Positions 45,155 through 57,229 of a stretch of 64,000 bases of DNA are shown here, piece by piece. The stretch spans positions 45,435,001 through 45,499,000 of the forward strand of contig NC_133161.1 in assembly GCF_040802235.1 (NCBI RefSeq), given 5' to 3'. The position numbers were made by a program, and so were the translations under genes. Position 1 is the first letter of the stretch. The number at the start of each line of letters is the position of its first letter. The DNA is from Manis javanica. Taxonomy: Eukaryota; Chordata; Mammalia; Pholidota; Manidae. The notes under the pieces are model-generated. The model did no database searches. It was not told the DNA's origin and saw only the letters and a list, made by a program, of their open reading frames with translations.

Positions 45155-47260
45155 CATCTTTCAAGGATTCAAAGGATCAGCTGATAAGTTGATTTCCTAA
45201 CTTCTCCACTCAAATTTGACACAAGGCATCCCATATCAAGCTGTGGGCATGACAGAAATACACAGACTATATAAACAGATAATGTATTCCCTTTAAAGAA
45301 AAATTCAGAGTGAAAACTTGCACTGGGAATATATATATTTTAAAATACTGTATGTAAAACCGTAAGAAAAAAATGTTACTTTAAAAAACTACAGAAGAAG
45401 AAAAAGTGGTGATGTCTTTATGAAAGCTTGTCATTAACACTTAGATTATGTTCTTTTTGGGAGACTAACTTACACAGAAGGGTGGAAGAAACAAGAATGC
45501 ATTTGTTCCTCCTAGGTCATACCATTACTTTCTAAGGTAAATTTATCTTCTAATGAAAAATAATGTATTGGGCCATAATTCTAAGTATATCCAGGAAAAG
45601 TACTCAGTGGTGAGATGAAATTCTATGAACAATGTGCCGACAATGAGGCAACATGTGGGCCAAGGAAACAAGCAGCATGATGTTAAGGACAGCTACCTCC
45701 GGCAATGGCTTCAGGGCACCTTTTCTTTAGGGCTTCCACACTGGCACCACTCACAGAATTCACTTCTTTTACTTGGGGCAGAAAAAAGTAGACTGTTTTC
45801 CAGTAGAGTAGATGGTACAGACATCACATGATAAAGATTCCAAAGAATCCTTCCAGAGAAAATTCACTTTATTGAAGGATACAGAAAAACAGTCAGGAAA
45901 AAAAAAGAAAGCATTTCATGACCAGGAAGTAGGTGTACCAAGAGACTAAACTTTGCATATAAAGGAAGAGGAAAGGCAAAAAAGCAGTTGGGGGGTGGTG
46001 TGTGTGTGTGTGTGCAGGGGGGAGGGGTTGGTAGGGAGATGGAAAAAAGTGCACAGAATGAAAGAAAAAAAGTTAGAAAACATGTGTGATGGAAAGGGAT
46101 GAAATTTTATTCAAAGGCATTAAAGTCTATACACATCAGAGCTTAGAGATACCTCAAACGGAAAATTACCTGATCAAGCATCCACCCAATAGGTTAGTAG
46201 AGTATGTCTCTGACATTAACCAAAGCCCAACCATAAGTTACCCACATTTAATGTACCTGCTTGACACCAATGAAGGTCCTAAGCAAAGGCACAGTCTTCT
46301 AAAACATCTCTCCTCATTCAGTCCCTACTAATGATTAGAGAAAAATAAACAGAACTCACTTTTAACCACACTTCACATAAGTTAGAGATTCTGGGTACAC
46401 CCAACAGGTGCACTTTAGGCTGTGCTGTGTAACCTCATCAAAATCACTATGCTAACTGATCCTCCCAGACACATCGTCCTTCAAACAACACAAAGCATCA
46501 CCACAGGACAACCTTTAAGAAACTGTCCTTTCAAAGGAAGGATGGGAAAATATATCCTCCACTGTAAGACATATCGAGAATATTTCTGATTTCAAATACA
46601 TTGCTATTAAAATTAAAAGTGCCTAGCTCATTTTCTATAATAAAAAGGTTAATTCCAAAAAGGTGCCTAGTAGTTTCCAGCACACAGAAGGCTTTTACAA
46701 AATATTGCTTGCACAAATGAAAAAATGCTCTTTCTGAATCATAATTACAGTTGGAGGACAGTTATGAGCTCAAGATAGGAAGAAAGTACTTCCACTGATT
46801 GGTAAAGGGGCAGGGTATTATTTTTAAGCCATTCTGCTCAGGAGGGCAATAAAACAGTATATTTGTTTTTATTTTAGGGCAATTTCTGGGTCTGTGAGAC
46901 AAAAAGAAATACTCAGGGAGAAAACCAAAAATCCTGTGCATATTTTGGAGTTTTGAAACTGTTGAATGCAACTCTGATACCTTGGTCTGCAAGCAGGTAA
47001 CTTAGAGGGTGACAAAGGAAAAGGGTTTGTACTTAGGGTTTTTTTTTTTGAAAAAGGACCTTTCACCTCTGGAATTCCAGATTGCTGCTGGCATTCATCT
47101 GAAGCCTTCCGACCTACCTGCTGGCCAGGCAAAACCAGCTCCTCCGCTCTAATTCCAGAGACTCCTACAGGAACCCACCGCAGGAGTCAGGGCCCCCCTC
47201 CCTCTGACACCGGGAGCCACCGTGCCTTTCAAATCACCCCAAATCTTAGTATTTGGTAGC
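45155..47260. other. PLEKHA8 intron 1, 5' part; short TG repeat
   Basis: A short (TG)n with neighbouring G-rich sequence lies at about 45997-46030. Otherwise it is unique intron sequence with no supported exon. Confidence 0.4.
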
Positions 47261-47289
47261 TTTCCTTATGTGAAACGGTAGCCACTGCC

Positions 47290-48060
47290 TCACCCAGCTC
47301 CAATAGGGGGCTGTGTCCGTACAGCACGGGTGACAGGGTCCTGTGAGAGAACCGCTCTCCCGGTCCGTGCGGCCTCTCGGGTCTCAGGAAGGACCGCGAC
47401 CCCCACCCCAGGAGCCACCCTCCTGCCGCTCAAACAAAGGACCCGGCCTTGGGGCGCCCCCGACTCACCGCTCAGATAGTTGGTCCACTTATACAGCACC
47501 CCCTCCATGGCGCCCGCGGCCCCTGCGCCTGCGCCGAGCCGGGGCCACTTCCCCTCGCCCCCCGGCCCCCTCACAGCCCCAGGCCCCAGGGGGAGAGGAG
47601 CACCGGCAGCAGGGCCATCGCCTGGCGCTGCCGAGCCGCCCACTCCTGGCGCCGGGCTCGGTGCGGGGACGCCCAGCCGGCCTCACATCTTTGGCCCGGG
47701 GGCGGGGTCACTGCGGCGGCCTTGGCACCTGAGGACGCGGCCCGCCGGTGATCCCGCGCGGTGAAGCCGGCGCGGTGTCCACAGTAGACCAAGGCACTGG
47801 GTGGGCCCGAGTGGAGGCTGAAACCTCCAATGTGCCCCCAGCAAGGTAGCCGGACGCTGGCGGCGCCACCGCGCACTACCGCAGCCCTAGACCTGCGGGG
47901 CCCGGGACCCGCTCGCGCATGCTCAGTGCACAGCTGGTGCGCACGTTCCCAAAATCCACTCCGGGATGTGGCTGCGACCTCGGCGGCAGAGCCCGCAAAG
48001 CTGGCGAGGTCCTCAAGGAAACTGAGTCCTGCGCGGCGGCCTCGGGAGTGGCTGAAGGGG
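47290..48060 (-). promoter_or_regulatory. PLEKHA8: PLEKHA8 CpG-island promoter and 5'UTR
   Basis: A strongly GC- and CpG-rich block surrounds coding exon 1. The sequence upstream of the start codon (47509 rightward) has no TATA box. It contains GCGCATGCTC at 47915-47924, one base from the NRF1 palindrome. The exact start of transcription cannot be read; it probably lies between 47.55 and 47.9 kb. The several long open frames on both strands here are a result of GC richness. Confidence 0.75.
47469..47508 (-). CDS. PLEKHA8: PLEKHA8 (FAPP2) coding exon 1
   Basis: A 40-nt coding part reading MEGVLYKWTNYLS plus the first base of Gly14. The start codon (47506-47508) lies in the strong context GGCGCCATGG. 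The donor reads GAGCG|GTGAG at 47469/47468. [20 protein letters not shown] is the first strand and turn of the PI4P-binding PH domain, with Lys7 among the headgroup contacts in FAPP proteins. Intron 1 then runs 41.0 kb to exon 2 at 6441 and carries nearly all the L1 load of the window. Confidence 0.95.
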
Positions 48061-48069
48061 TAAAGGGAG

Positions 48070-49009
48070 GCCTCTGGGACAAGTGTGGGATGCAGTCCTG
48101 TTAATGGGGCCGTAGACAGGTCGGGCCCCGCCTATGCTGTTTCGGAGTCAACTTGGCCCCCTAGGGTATTCCTTGGATTCTAGTCCCCTGGGTGCAAAAA
48201 CTTGAGATAAGTCTCAAGACTGTAATTTATCCCACACACTCGAGGTACCCAACAACAGGGTGTGTGGAGATGATGGGAGTTTCACGAAGAATACTGTGGC
48301 CAGTGTAAACAGATGTCTAAACTCTAAAGGCGTCGCTACTGTAAGTGTGGTCCCTGGACAAAAACGTGGTCATTACCTGGGAGCATGTCAGAGTTACAGA
48401 ATGCTCCTAGCCTAGACCTCCTGAGTCAAAACCTGCATTTTAACAACATCCTCCGGGGATTCCTATGCATACTTAAGTGTGAGAAAGTAATGTGTTAAGG
48501 ATAACTGACCGGGTGTTAACTCTTAAGTTGAAAGACCGGTTACGAAATAAAGTGTACAATATGATCCAAATTATTTTAGCCACATGTCACAGAAGCATGC
48601 ACCAAAAGGTTAAAATGATTATTGGTGGATGATGGTATAGACAATTTTTTTCTTTTCTGTTTTTTTCTTTTACTTAAGTTGCCATATCTAGCAAATAAAA
48701 ATACAGAATTAATTCGTTGTTTATCTGAAATTCAAATTTAACTCAACTCCTGTATTTTAACTGGAAAACCTACGTTAGTGCTTTCCGGTTTCTTCTAAGT
48801 CAAGTACAATGAATATGTGCTGCTTTTGAAATAAGGTGAAAATTTTAAAAATAAAAATTAAACTAAGATGGGCCCATGTAACTCATAACTGTGATTACTA
48901 TTTCTTCTTTAAAGCGGAGGTTTGCACGTTCTTATCCTTGATAGAAGCTATTATTGTCACTCTACACTAAGGCCACCAAAGTTATAATTAGCAACAGTAA
49001 CATTATGCA
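48070..49009. other. Intergenic region between PLEKHA8 and FKBP14 promoters
   Basis: No gene was recognised. Sequence composition drops from the CpG island to AT-rich. Confidence 0.5.
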
Positions 49010-49435
49010 GTGTTGTAGTATGAATCAAAAGACCTGGTTTGAAGGCAGAGCTCAACTGCTTTGGGACCCAGCAACCTTAAGCAGGACACTTAACGTCTCC
49101 TAGGCTCATTTTGCCAGTCTTTTATTTATTTATTTGTTTGTTTGTTTATTATTAAGGTATCATTGATATACTCTTATGAAAGTTTCACATGAAAAACAGT
49201 GTAATTACTACATTTACCCATATTATCAAGTCCTCCCCATACCCCATTGAAGTCACTGTCCATCAGTGTAGTAAGATGCCACAGAGTCACTACTTCTCTT
49301 CTCCGTGCTACACTGTCTTTGCCAATCTTTTAAATGGGACAAAAGAACCTGCTTTACTGACAATGTAGTGAGGTTCACGCCAGGGAACCCGCTCTGTGGC
49401 CCCTACAACACTTTTAAATCTTTACCCTTCATATT
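49010..49435 (+). repeat. MIR SINE split by an L1 3' fragment
   Basis: The left half (ccttaagcaggacacttaac, tcctaggctcattttgccag) ends at about 49124. The right half resumes at about 49333 (aaatgggacaaaagaacctg) in correct MIR order. Confidence 0.7.
49125..49317 (-). mobile_element. 5'-truncated L1, 3'UTR only
   Basis: The segment matches the L1 3'UTR at 7960-8160 (attaaggtatcattgatata, tgtccatcagtgtagtaaga, acagagtcactact). It is flanked by tttgcca(g/a)tctttta at 49110-49124 and 49318-49332, a 15-bp duplication with one mismatch. It inserted into the MIR described separately. Confidence 0.85.
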
Positions 49436-49539
49436 GTTAAATAGCAGGAGTCTTAGATTGGTGGGATCCTGGGAGGCCTCCCTCTGACTGCGAGAGTAAA
49501 CAAGTCTTTCCTGATACCTCTACCTTTTCACCTAGCCCC

Positions 49540-50001
49540 GAACCTCAGGCCGGCGTAAATTTGCCGAAGGAGTTTCCGGTTAGCTCTGCACCCCACCTCT
49601 CCCGCAAAGTCTGGAGGCTGTGGAATTCTTCACTCCGCCAGGCTCTAGGACATTCCGGGTGATTCGCCGGTGGGCGCCTGTCCCGTCCCGCCCAGCTGTA
49701 ATTCGTCCAACGTCATTGGCTTGAGAAGCACCTACGACGGCATCACAAGCCAATGGGAGGCCGATCTTCCCAGGCGGCCGCTATGTAAGAGCCAGTCAGG
49801 CCCTGCTTTGGGTTTAACTCTTTGAAGGTCAGTTCGCAGTGCGTGGGAAAGTTGTCGGTGGTAAATGTGCCACGTCTGCTAGGAATGGGGCGTCATGAAC
49901 TTGCCAGAAGCCGTTGCCCTTAAGCCTTCAACTGCATTCTCAATTCTGTGAGGGAGGCCCTTTCTCTGTTTTTGTAGGAACTTCTTTCCTGCTCCAGCAC
50001 C
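49540..50001 (+). promoter_or_regulatory. FKBP14: FKBP14 promoter and 5'UTR
   Basis: GC-rich region ahead of the FKBP14 start. An inverted CCAAT box (cattggc, 49714-49720) follows an ACGTCA half-site for CREB/ATF (aacgtcattgg), and a direct CCAAT (gccaatggg) lies at 49749-49757. No TATA box was found at a usual spacing and no complete ER-stress element (CCAAT-N9-CCACG). Transcription probably begins near 49.8 kb. Start-codon context is CAGCACCATGA, with A at -3. Confidence 0.65.
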
Positions 50002-50198
50002 ATGAGGCTTTTCCTGTGGAACGCGGTCCTGACGTTGTTAGTCACTTCTTTGATTGGGGCTCTGATCCCAGAGCCAGAAGTGAAGATTGAAGTGCTCCAG
50101 AAGCCGTTCATCTGCCATCGCAAGACCAAAGGAGGGGATTTGATGTTGGTGCACTATGAAGGCTACTTAGAAAAAGACGGCTCCTTATTTCACTCCAC
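50002..50198 (+). CDS. FKBP14: FKBP14 (FKBP22) coding exon 1
   Basis: It encodes residues 1-65 plus two bases of Thr66. A hydrophobic signal peptide (MRLFLWNAVLTLLVTSLIGA) directs the protein to the ER. Then begins the FKBP peptidyl-prolyl isomerase domain with GGDLMLVHYEGYLEKDGSLF. Cys38 here and Cys96 in exon 2 are positioned for the domain's disulfide. The donor is CCAC|GTAAGT at 50198/50199. The four exons together give 636 nt, which is 211 residues plus stop, the length of the human protein. FKBP14 speeds prolyl isomerisation and helps folding of procollagens, including type III, VI and X; its loss causes kyphoscoliotic Ehlers-Danlos syndrome. Confidence 0.97.
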
Positions 50199-52529
50199 GT
50201 AAGTATGCCCCGCAGGTAAAACAATAAAGAACCCATCCACCTAGGCTAGCTGTCGGGCAGGAAACGTAGCCTATACCAGATTTTATGTATCTTTTAAAAA
50301 AATCGAGACATCTCATTTCCTTCTTTGGGGAAATTGTTTAAAGCCACTCTTATATAACGAGTCTTTTGAAGGTCTTATTGGAAACAGGTGGTATGATAAA
50401 TTTTTTTATTATAAAAATTAGAACTAGAATCTTTGAAATGCTGCGCACGAAAAAAAAAGCTTAAAGGAATTCTCATTTCTCAAACTCCATTCCTGAGGGA
50501 AAATGATGTGATTCCATTTACAGTTCGTTTAGGTGAAATTTCCTTCAAACTTTTTACAGCGACTTCATGAGCAGAATAAACAGTTATTTAATTGCTTATT
50601 GTAGAACATGCTAATACTAGTTAGTCCATTGACCTATTTAACTTGTTCTGAAGATGACCTTTTGGCCAAGGCATTGGACCATGATTTGTTTCATCATTTG
50701 TTTCTTTCTAGAAATTGAAAGACTTCATTGATGGGTGTGGGTGTGGTTATGGAAGATTAACCCAAAACCTACAGTGAAGGATTTTCAGGTGGTTACACTT
50801 TATTTATGTTCTATAAACAAAGAATTTGTAACATGGAAAAGTTTTACAAATGTAATGATTTCCAGTTAGGCGTTGATTTTCTTCATTCCAAAATTATTTA
50901 TTAAGTATTTCCTTTGTGTTAGGCCCTGTGCTTGATACAAGGGAGATCAAAACTTTTTGGCTTCTCTCTACCCTCATCCAATCTATCAAACCTTTGTTGA
51001 GCGACCACAAGTCAGGTCCTAGGGTTTTAAAGATGACTAAGAGCCGGTTCTTGTCCTATAACAGTACCCTGTCAGCAGTAGGGAAGAAGACAAGTCAATA
51101 CTCATGCAATGGAGTACAGAATATTCCACGTACTCACAAAGCATAATGGAGCCTGGAATTAATTATGCTCTGAAAGGTGGGGAAAGAGAAAGACTTATCA
51201 AAGATCATACTTGAGATGGGCGTTGAAAGATGGGTGGAGGGTTCCAGGTGGAAAATGCGGGTGGAGAGAGGACTTTCCAGGTAAATAGAATGGAATGAAC
51301 TGAAGCAGTGAAGCTTGGTGGCCCATCTTAGACCTGTTCTCTGATCAACTGCTTTTACTGGGCATTCAGACCTGGTCTGTTGTGAGGTTTTGGAGAAGTG
51401 ATTGGCACTCTTTTCTGAACTATGTTAGACCTTGCAAAAGATTCCAAAATGATGGCCTCCCATAGAATTTTCAAAAGCCAGATCTTATCACCAAGGCTAG
51501 TTCCATGGTAGATGTCAAACAATATCATGATTTGCATTTTAAATTTTCAATTACATTCTTATTTTGCATCTGATCTCTTTTAGACCCAGCATGATTTCTC
51601 TTAGGTCTTAAAACCAAAAACCTTTGTGGACTTTGGTCGTAGCCATGGGACATGACATCATTTAGCAATTTGCTACTAAAGTTCTAGTACTGGTTGAGGG
51701 GACTGTTGTCATGCAGCCTCCATGTGTATGGTCAGGAAGTACTAATCTTGAGTATTAAGAAGCACCATCACATGATTGGTTTATAAAACATGTTCACCAT
51801 TTCTAGAACCATAGCCTATGTGGAGAATAGCTTAAATCCTTCAGCCATGATAAGAAATGTGCCAAAACTGTAGACAGTGCTGGATAGAGACTGTTGCCTT
51901 CTTTATTCTTTTCTAGCCTTCCCAAATACAGTTGACATTTTGTTACTTTGACCATGGGGGGACATCAAGGAAAGGAGAAAGTGATTCCCTTTACCTAGAT
52001 TTAGTAACAGTGATTCCCATGAAACCTAGTATCTCATCTGCAAAGATATTCTTAAATAGAACACTTTCCTTATTGCACCAACAGGGAACTACGGGCTCAG
52101 ACACCCTCAAGCCTCCACCAGTAGCTTGGGTGGTTGGTTTTCTTAGGCTGACTTCAGCTCATGAGCCAGGATATCTTGACCATCCTCTTTTTCCTCTGTC
52201 CTTGAGGGCCCACTCCTCTAGGCTTTCCTGCATAGACCCAACAGTAGACCCCTGTGGAGAGAACTGGGCTGGGTCTGAGTAGGGATTCCGCGTCAAAGAG
52301 CAACCTTTTCCCCTTACCGGAGCCATCAGCAGGCTGTACATCAGGAAAGTTTGTAGACAGGGTATAAGATGCTGTGCTCCTGACTCTCCTGTGTGCATGT
52401 GGGTGTAGATTCACAAGTGTTGGCAGTAACATCTTAGCCTCTCCTCCTTCTCAAACTCAGCCATTTTCCATTATTTTCTCCCTCTTCTCCTAACTTGGGG
52501 CCTTCCTGGCACAGCATCACTTTGGAGTT
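50199..52529. other. FKBP14 intron 1, 5' part; no recognised feature
   Basis: Intron sequence with no supported extra exon. Open frames near 51.9-52.4 kb have no family resemblance. Confidence 0.45.
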
Positions 52530-52690
52530 AGGTCAAATACTGGCACACTTAACCTCAGTTTCCTTCTCTGTACTATGGGGAAATAATGGTACTTACCTCA
52601 TATGATCATTGTTAGAGTTAAAAGAGGCAAAGCATTTAGGGTAATACCTAGTATACAATAAATGCTCAAATAATTGTTAATTGTTTTTAT
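52530..52690 (+). repeat. MIR SINE (FKBP14 intron 1)
   Basis: Plus-strand MIR 3' half: cttaacctcagtttccttct, ggtacttacctcatatgatc, cctagtatacaataaatgct. Confidence 0.75.
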
Positions 52691-52917
52691 TATCATTCCC
52701 TCTGCCCTTTTCTAGTTGCATCTACTGTGTGAAATTTGCATCAAGAAATATGCTCAGTAAATTGAATTTTATAAAGTTGATTTGGTTTTGTGTGTTGTGT
52801 GTGTAGCTATTTTCATTAGTTTCCACATTTAACCACTTATAGGTAGAAAAAAATGCACCACAACAATAAAAAGAATAAAATACTAAAGAGTTCTAATGTG
52901 TTTTCTTTCTATCATAG

Positions 52918-53069
52918 TCACAAACATAACAATGGTCAACCCATTTGGTTCACCCTGGGGATCCTGGAGGCTCTCAAAGGTTGGGACCAGGGCTTAAAGG
53001 GAATGTGTGTAGGAGAGAAGAGAAAGCTCATCATTCCTCCTGCCCTGGGCTATGGCAAAGAAGGAAAAG
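52918..53069 (+). CDS. FKBP14: FKBP14 coding exon 2, FKBP active-site core
   Basis: A 152-bp exon encoding the rest of Thr66 to the first base of Gly118. It starts after tatcatag and ends AAAAG|GTAATA. It contains [20 protein letters not shown] and [13 protein letters not shown]. Trp88 and Tyr111 match FKBP12 Trp59 and Tyr82, the floor and rim of the isomerase pocket, so the catalytic fold is complete. Phase agrees with exon 1 (AC|T) and exon 3 (G|GT). An unspliced frame running upstream from 52853 is not coding. Confidence 0.97.
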
Positions 53070-53334
53070 GTAATAATAACTCTACATTTTTACTACAGCA
53101 CTAGAGTTCTCTGGATTAGGAGACAGTAGTTAGTGTAGCTACTATGTATTTTTTTTTTCCTAAAAATAGAGGATAATTATTTCTTTGGGAAATATAATTA
53201 TGTCATGGCTATCCTTTCAAATGCCAATTAAAGCTGTAGTATTATTTGGTCAACTGGGCTAATAATGATAAAAGGTTCTGGAGCCTTCAACTCTATTATT
53301 AACAATTAGCTACCATATTAATCAATATAGTGAA

Positions 53335-53485
53335 TTTTTAAGAAGTTTATTGTGGTACAGTATACATAACAGTGTTTATTATTTTAACCATTTTAAGTAT
53401 ACAGTTCAGTGGCATTAAGTACATCACATCGTTGTGCAAGCATCACCATCATCCATCTCCAGAAGTTTTTCATCCTCCCCTACTG
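53335..53485 (-). repeat. L1M 3'UTR fragment (FKBP14 intron 2)
   Basis: Antisense L1M-type 3'UTR: ttattttaaccattttaagt, atacagttcagtggcattaa, gttgtgcaagcatcaccatc. Confidence 0.7.
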
Positions 53486-54161
53486 AAACTCACCAATTAT
53501 TTTAACAATGGAAAAAGAAAGATTACTCAACATAAGTGTTTTGATGAGTTGAGTATTTGACATACAGAATACTAAGGCATAAGTACTGTTTTGGATACAG
53601 GCTGTGTGTGACTCACAACTGAATTCCCACAACAAAGCTTTTACTGGAGGTTCCTTTCCCTCTGGCTTTAAAGTTGGTTTGCAGAGTTTTTGATAATTTA
53701 TTTTTTAAAAATAATACAGTGACATGAAATAAGTGTAATAAAACAGCAAATGGGCTAAAATGGGCTAGCTGGTCCTGGGAACCTTCATGCCATTTTGTTC
53801 CAGGGTAGGCATATACACCTGCCATTTGACTGGGAACCCATTCAGCTTTCCTGAGGGCCACATGAGGCCAGAAAATGTTTTGTGCATATGATATGCATGT
53901 GTCCTATAATTGCTTTATTGTAATTTAACCAAAGGTAACAGTCAGGTATCAGGAGAAAGATTTGTGAATAGGTAATGTCCATTACCGCATTGCTTTTAGT
54001 AGCAGAAAAATTGGAACCAATGTAAGTGTATAATGAGCAGCGTCTAGCTAAATAAAATATGTTCCAGTTACTTAAAAAATACAATTCAAAAATTTAAAAA
54101 TTTATATCCAGGAAGTATATGATGTCATATGTAAAAGTAGAAAATAAAGCTATAGTGTATA

Positions 54162-54486
54162 GAGTTGACCTTTGAACAACACAGGTTTGAACTGTGTGGG
54201 TCCACTTATATGCAGATCTTTTTCATTAAATAAATTAGAAATATTTTTGGTGATTTGTGAAAATTTGAAAAAATATTTTCTTTAGCTTACTTTATGGTAA
54301 GGATACAGTATATAATACATTAACATATAAAATATGTATTAATCAAACGTGTATTATTGGTGAGACCTTCTGGCCAACAATAGGCTGTTCGGAGCTAAGA
54401 TTTGGGGTAATCAAAGTTAATATGCAGATTTTTGACTGTATAGAGGTTCAGTTCCCCTAACCTCTGCCTTGTTCAAGGGCCAACTG
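54162..54486 (+). repeat. MER2-like non-autonomous Tigger element
   Basis: Terminal inverted repeats gagttgacctttgaacaaca at the left and gttcaagggccaactg at the right are flanked by TA on both sides (54160-54161 and 54487-54488). Internal blocks (ggtttgaactgtgtgggtcc, tattatt..., cccctaacctctgcc) match MER2. About 325 bp, no coding capacity. Confidence 0.85.
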
Positions 54487-54488
54487 TA

Positions 54489-55559
54489 TACTATGTTAGT
54501 AAGTATTGAAGAAAAGTATATATGCATACAAAGTGAAATCACAAGGAAATAAATAAGAATGTTAACTTTTTTATTGGCCTGTAGGGCTGGGAGTTATTTT
54601 TATTTTTGTTCCTTTCTCATACAAATTCTCTACAATGAGCATGTATTAACTACGTAATGAAGGAAAAAAACATTTAAATAATCATCAGAACTAGACAGAG
54701 CCACTCTGAACAATAGAAATAAAGACTTCACAGCATCCTTAGGTCTAAGCTTACCCATTTACAAAGTGGGAATCCTAGCCCCAGTTTTCTGAGAAGAAAA
54801 TAGGTGTCATATATGAAGCATTGTATCTTCTAAAATGGAACATATATATATAATCTTATGCATAGAATGGGATTTGCTTACCAAATTCAATTCCTTAATT
54901 TAATAATCCTCTTTTGAGAAGAAAATCAAGTATCTAGAAAATGTTTCTCTGATGTTCAAACATATTTTTCACCTTCCTGCTTCTTTGTCTCACCTTAATA
55001 TTTATATATAATTAGTCCATTACTCTTTCTCTATGCTACATTTAACTCACTTTTACTTCATAACAAGTAAAGATCTGATTTGAATCATTTCCTTTAAACT
55101 GAGTGTCATGAAACTAATTTTGCTAATATATTTAACACTAATTTTGTAGTCCTTTAGTTCCATACTTGCATGCCCTCTCTGTCCAGATCTTGAATGGTAA
55201 GCTTAGACACACAGTGTAAGTTTTGTTTTCTTTAGCACTTACAAATGCTCCTTCATGGAAATATGTGGGATGGGGGCTAAGAAATATTTGTAATGTTTAC
55301 CCAGGCCTATGTGTTAAATATAGCTCTAAGGAAACCCATTGAAAAAAATCATCCATGCTTCCCAGAAATTTATTTTTAGAGATTTTTAATCTCCTTTCTC
55401 AGAAATTTTTCAAATTTCTCCCCTCTAATAAAATTTCTTCAAGATATGTATAATGTTCTATGTCAGAGGGGGTGTTTCCTAACTTATGAAATTGTTGAAC
55501 CTTACTGTATTTAAAGCCTGTAAAAGAATTATATCTTAGTAAAATATATTGAGAGTTTT
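54489..55559. other. FKBP14 intron 2, no recognised feature
   Basis: AT-rich intron sequence with no supported exon or repeat. Confidence 0.45.
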
Positions 55560-55564
55560 CTATT

Positions 55565-55750
55565 TATCAAACATAATGCTAAGTAATTTGCACGGGTTTA
55601 TCTCCTTTCATTCTCTCAGCAGACTCCTGAGGTGGGCAATATTGTCATCTGCATTTTACAGATGAGGCAACTGAGGTTTAGAAAGGGGCAGAAGCTTCAG
55701 TCCCAGATAGTATGACACCAGAATTCACTTAATTGCAATACTGCCTCCCA
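55565..55750 (-). repeat. MIR SINE (FKBP14 intron 2)
   Basis: Reverse MIR: cattttacagatgaggcaac, tgaggtttagaaaggggcag and ttatctcctttcattctctc. Confidence 0.8.
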
Positions 55751-56168
55751 GTGGTAGAAATGGCAGTACTGTATGTATTACTAGGTCACAACTTTCTGAT
55801 TCCATAGTAAATCTCTTGTACTTTGACTCACAATAATCTAAAGCCCTTTAAGTCATTCTTGACATGTGATATATCATATCTTAATTATATTTGAAATTGA
55901 ATACCCAGGCCATTAGGCACATCTGTGTGTGTGTGTAACAATTTTTACTAGTTTGGAATATTCCTTCTTTTGATCTACTAGTTTGAAATATTCCTTCTTT
56001 ATTCTATTTGAGTAAAATATAAGTAATTTCCATCATACATGACAGTCATAGGAAGGTTCTTCATTTACTTCACTTAAAGGAATATTTTTCCCAGTACCAT
56101 AAGTTTTCTAGCATCAAAACTTTGTGGTCTTTTTAGTAAAACTTAACCCCCCTCTCTCTTCATGTCAG

Positions 56169-56296
56169 GTAAAATTCCCCCAGAAAGTACATTGATATTC
56201 AATATTGATCTCCTGGAGATTCGAAATGGACCAAGATCCCATGAATCATTCCAAGAAATGGATCTCAATGATGACTGGAAACTCTCTAAAGATGAG
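56169..56296 (+). CDS. FKBP14: FKBP14 coding exon 3, end of FKBP domain and EF-hand 1
   Basis: A 128-bp exon, residues 118-160 in part, from catgtcag|GTAAAA to GATGAG|GTAACC. It finishes the FKBP fold with PPESTLIFNIDLLEI and then encodes the first EF-hand, loop DLNDDWKLSKDE (residues 148-159). This loop has acidic or amide residues at positions 1, 3, 5 and 12 but Trp where Gly is usual at position 6. EF-hands in FKBP14 bind calcium and mediate dimer assembly in the ER lumen. Confidence 0.97.
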
Positions 56297-57229
56297 GTAA
56301 CCTTTCCTTCCTTCTACTCTTTCTTCCTTTCAGGTCATTTTTTTAGAAATTTATTTTTTTAGAAATTTATTTTTATTTGGGTAAAATGTTACTTTCTTAA
56401 AATACTGGTGCTTGGAAAATTGACTTTTTCAGTGGAAATCATTGCTTTGGAAAGAAATACATTGAGAGAAATTCATTGGCATATAATATAAAAATACATG
56501 AGAAGTATATGGAGAGAAACTTTTCATTCTTTTGCTTTTTTTCTTTCTTCCAAATACTTAAGGTTCACTATATCTTGCCTTCACCCTGAGTTTTTGAAAG
56601 ACCTATTTTGCCAAGATAATTCCCATTTTGAAGTTACTGTATAAGACCATAGAAATGTCCTGAGAAACATCGCAAATGGACAGTTTCTATTTAAAACTAT
56701 AGACTGGCTGTTAAGTGCATTTTTGTAGTGATTTCCTAGCAAATAGCAGCAAGCAACTTAACATGCTCAGTTTTGTACATGTTAGAACCTGAAGAAAGCA
56801 AACTCCAGTCTGGATTTTTCACAGCAGGAGGCACCTTTCCCAACCCTTCAAAGTCCTGGTGTTGGAGTAAGCAGAAAGGAAAATGTCGCCACCCTATAAT
56901 TTATTCAGGCTTTTGCAGCCATTGCTACAAATACCTGTCTTAGTCTGGCTGTTGTGGGGAAAGAAGTGGAGGTAGATATTGATTCCTGTGTTTTTTATCT
57001 ACCCCTATTCTCCATTCTGGCTTGGTTGGTCAGAAATCAGGTCCCTTTTTATGCTTGGTCAATTTCATTCTAATGGCCAGGAAATGATTTAAGTCTTGAA
57101 TAAGCTAAGTTGTTAAGAACGAAGAGGTCATGATATTTAGCTACTAAATTTATAATGCCTCGTAATATTACCAGTCATAGGACTTTTTCTATCCAAGATA
57201 AATTTTAATTCCCTTTCATTTAAAAAATC
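56297..57229. other. FKBP14 intron 3, 5' part; no recognised feature
   Basis: No supported exon or named repeat. A short direct duplication (tttttttagaaatttatttt) lies near 56338-56372. Confidence 0.4.

Noticed and set aside
47343..48104. Several 60-129 codon frames on both strands around PLEKHA8 exon 1
   Set aside because: CpG-island sequence has few stop codons. Only the short exon-1 frame has homology and a fitting splice donor.
49681..49760. ER-stress response element in the FKBP14 promoter
   Set aside because: Both CCAAT boxes were checked for CCACG at nine bases spacing; neither has it.
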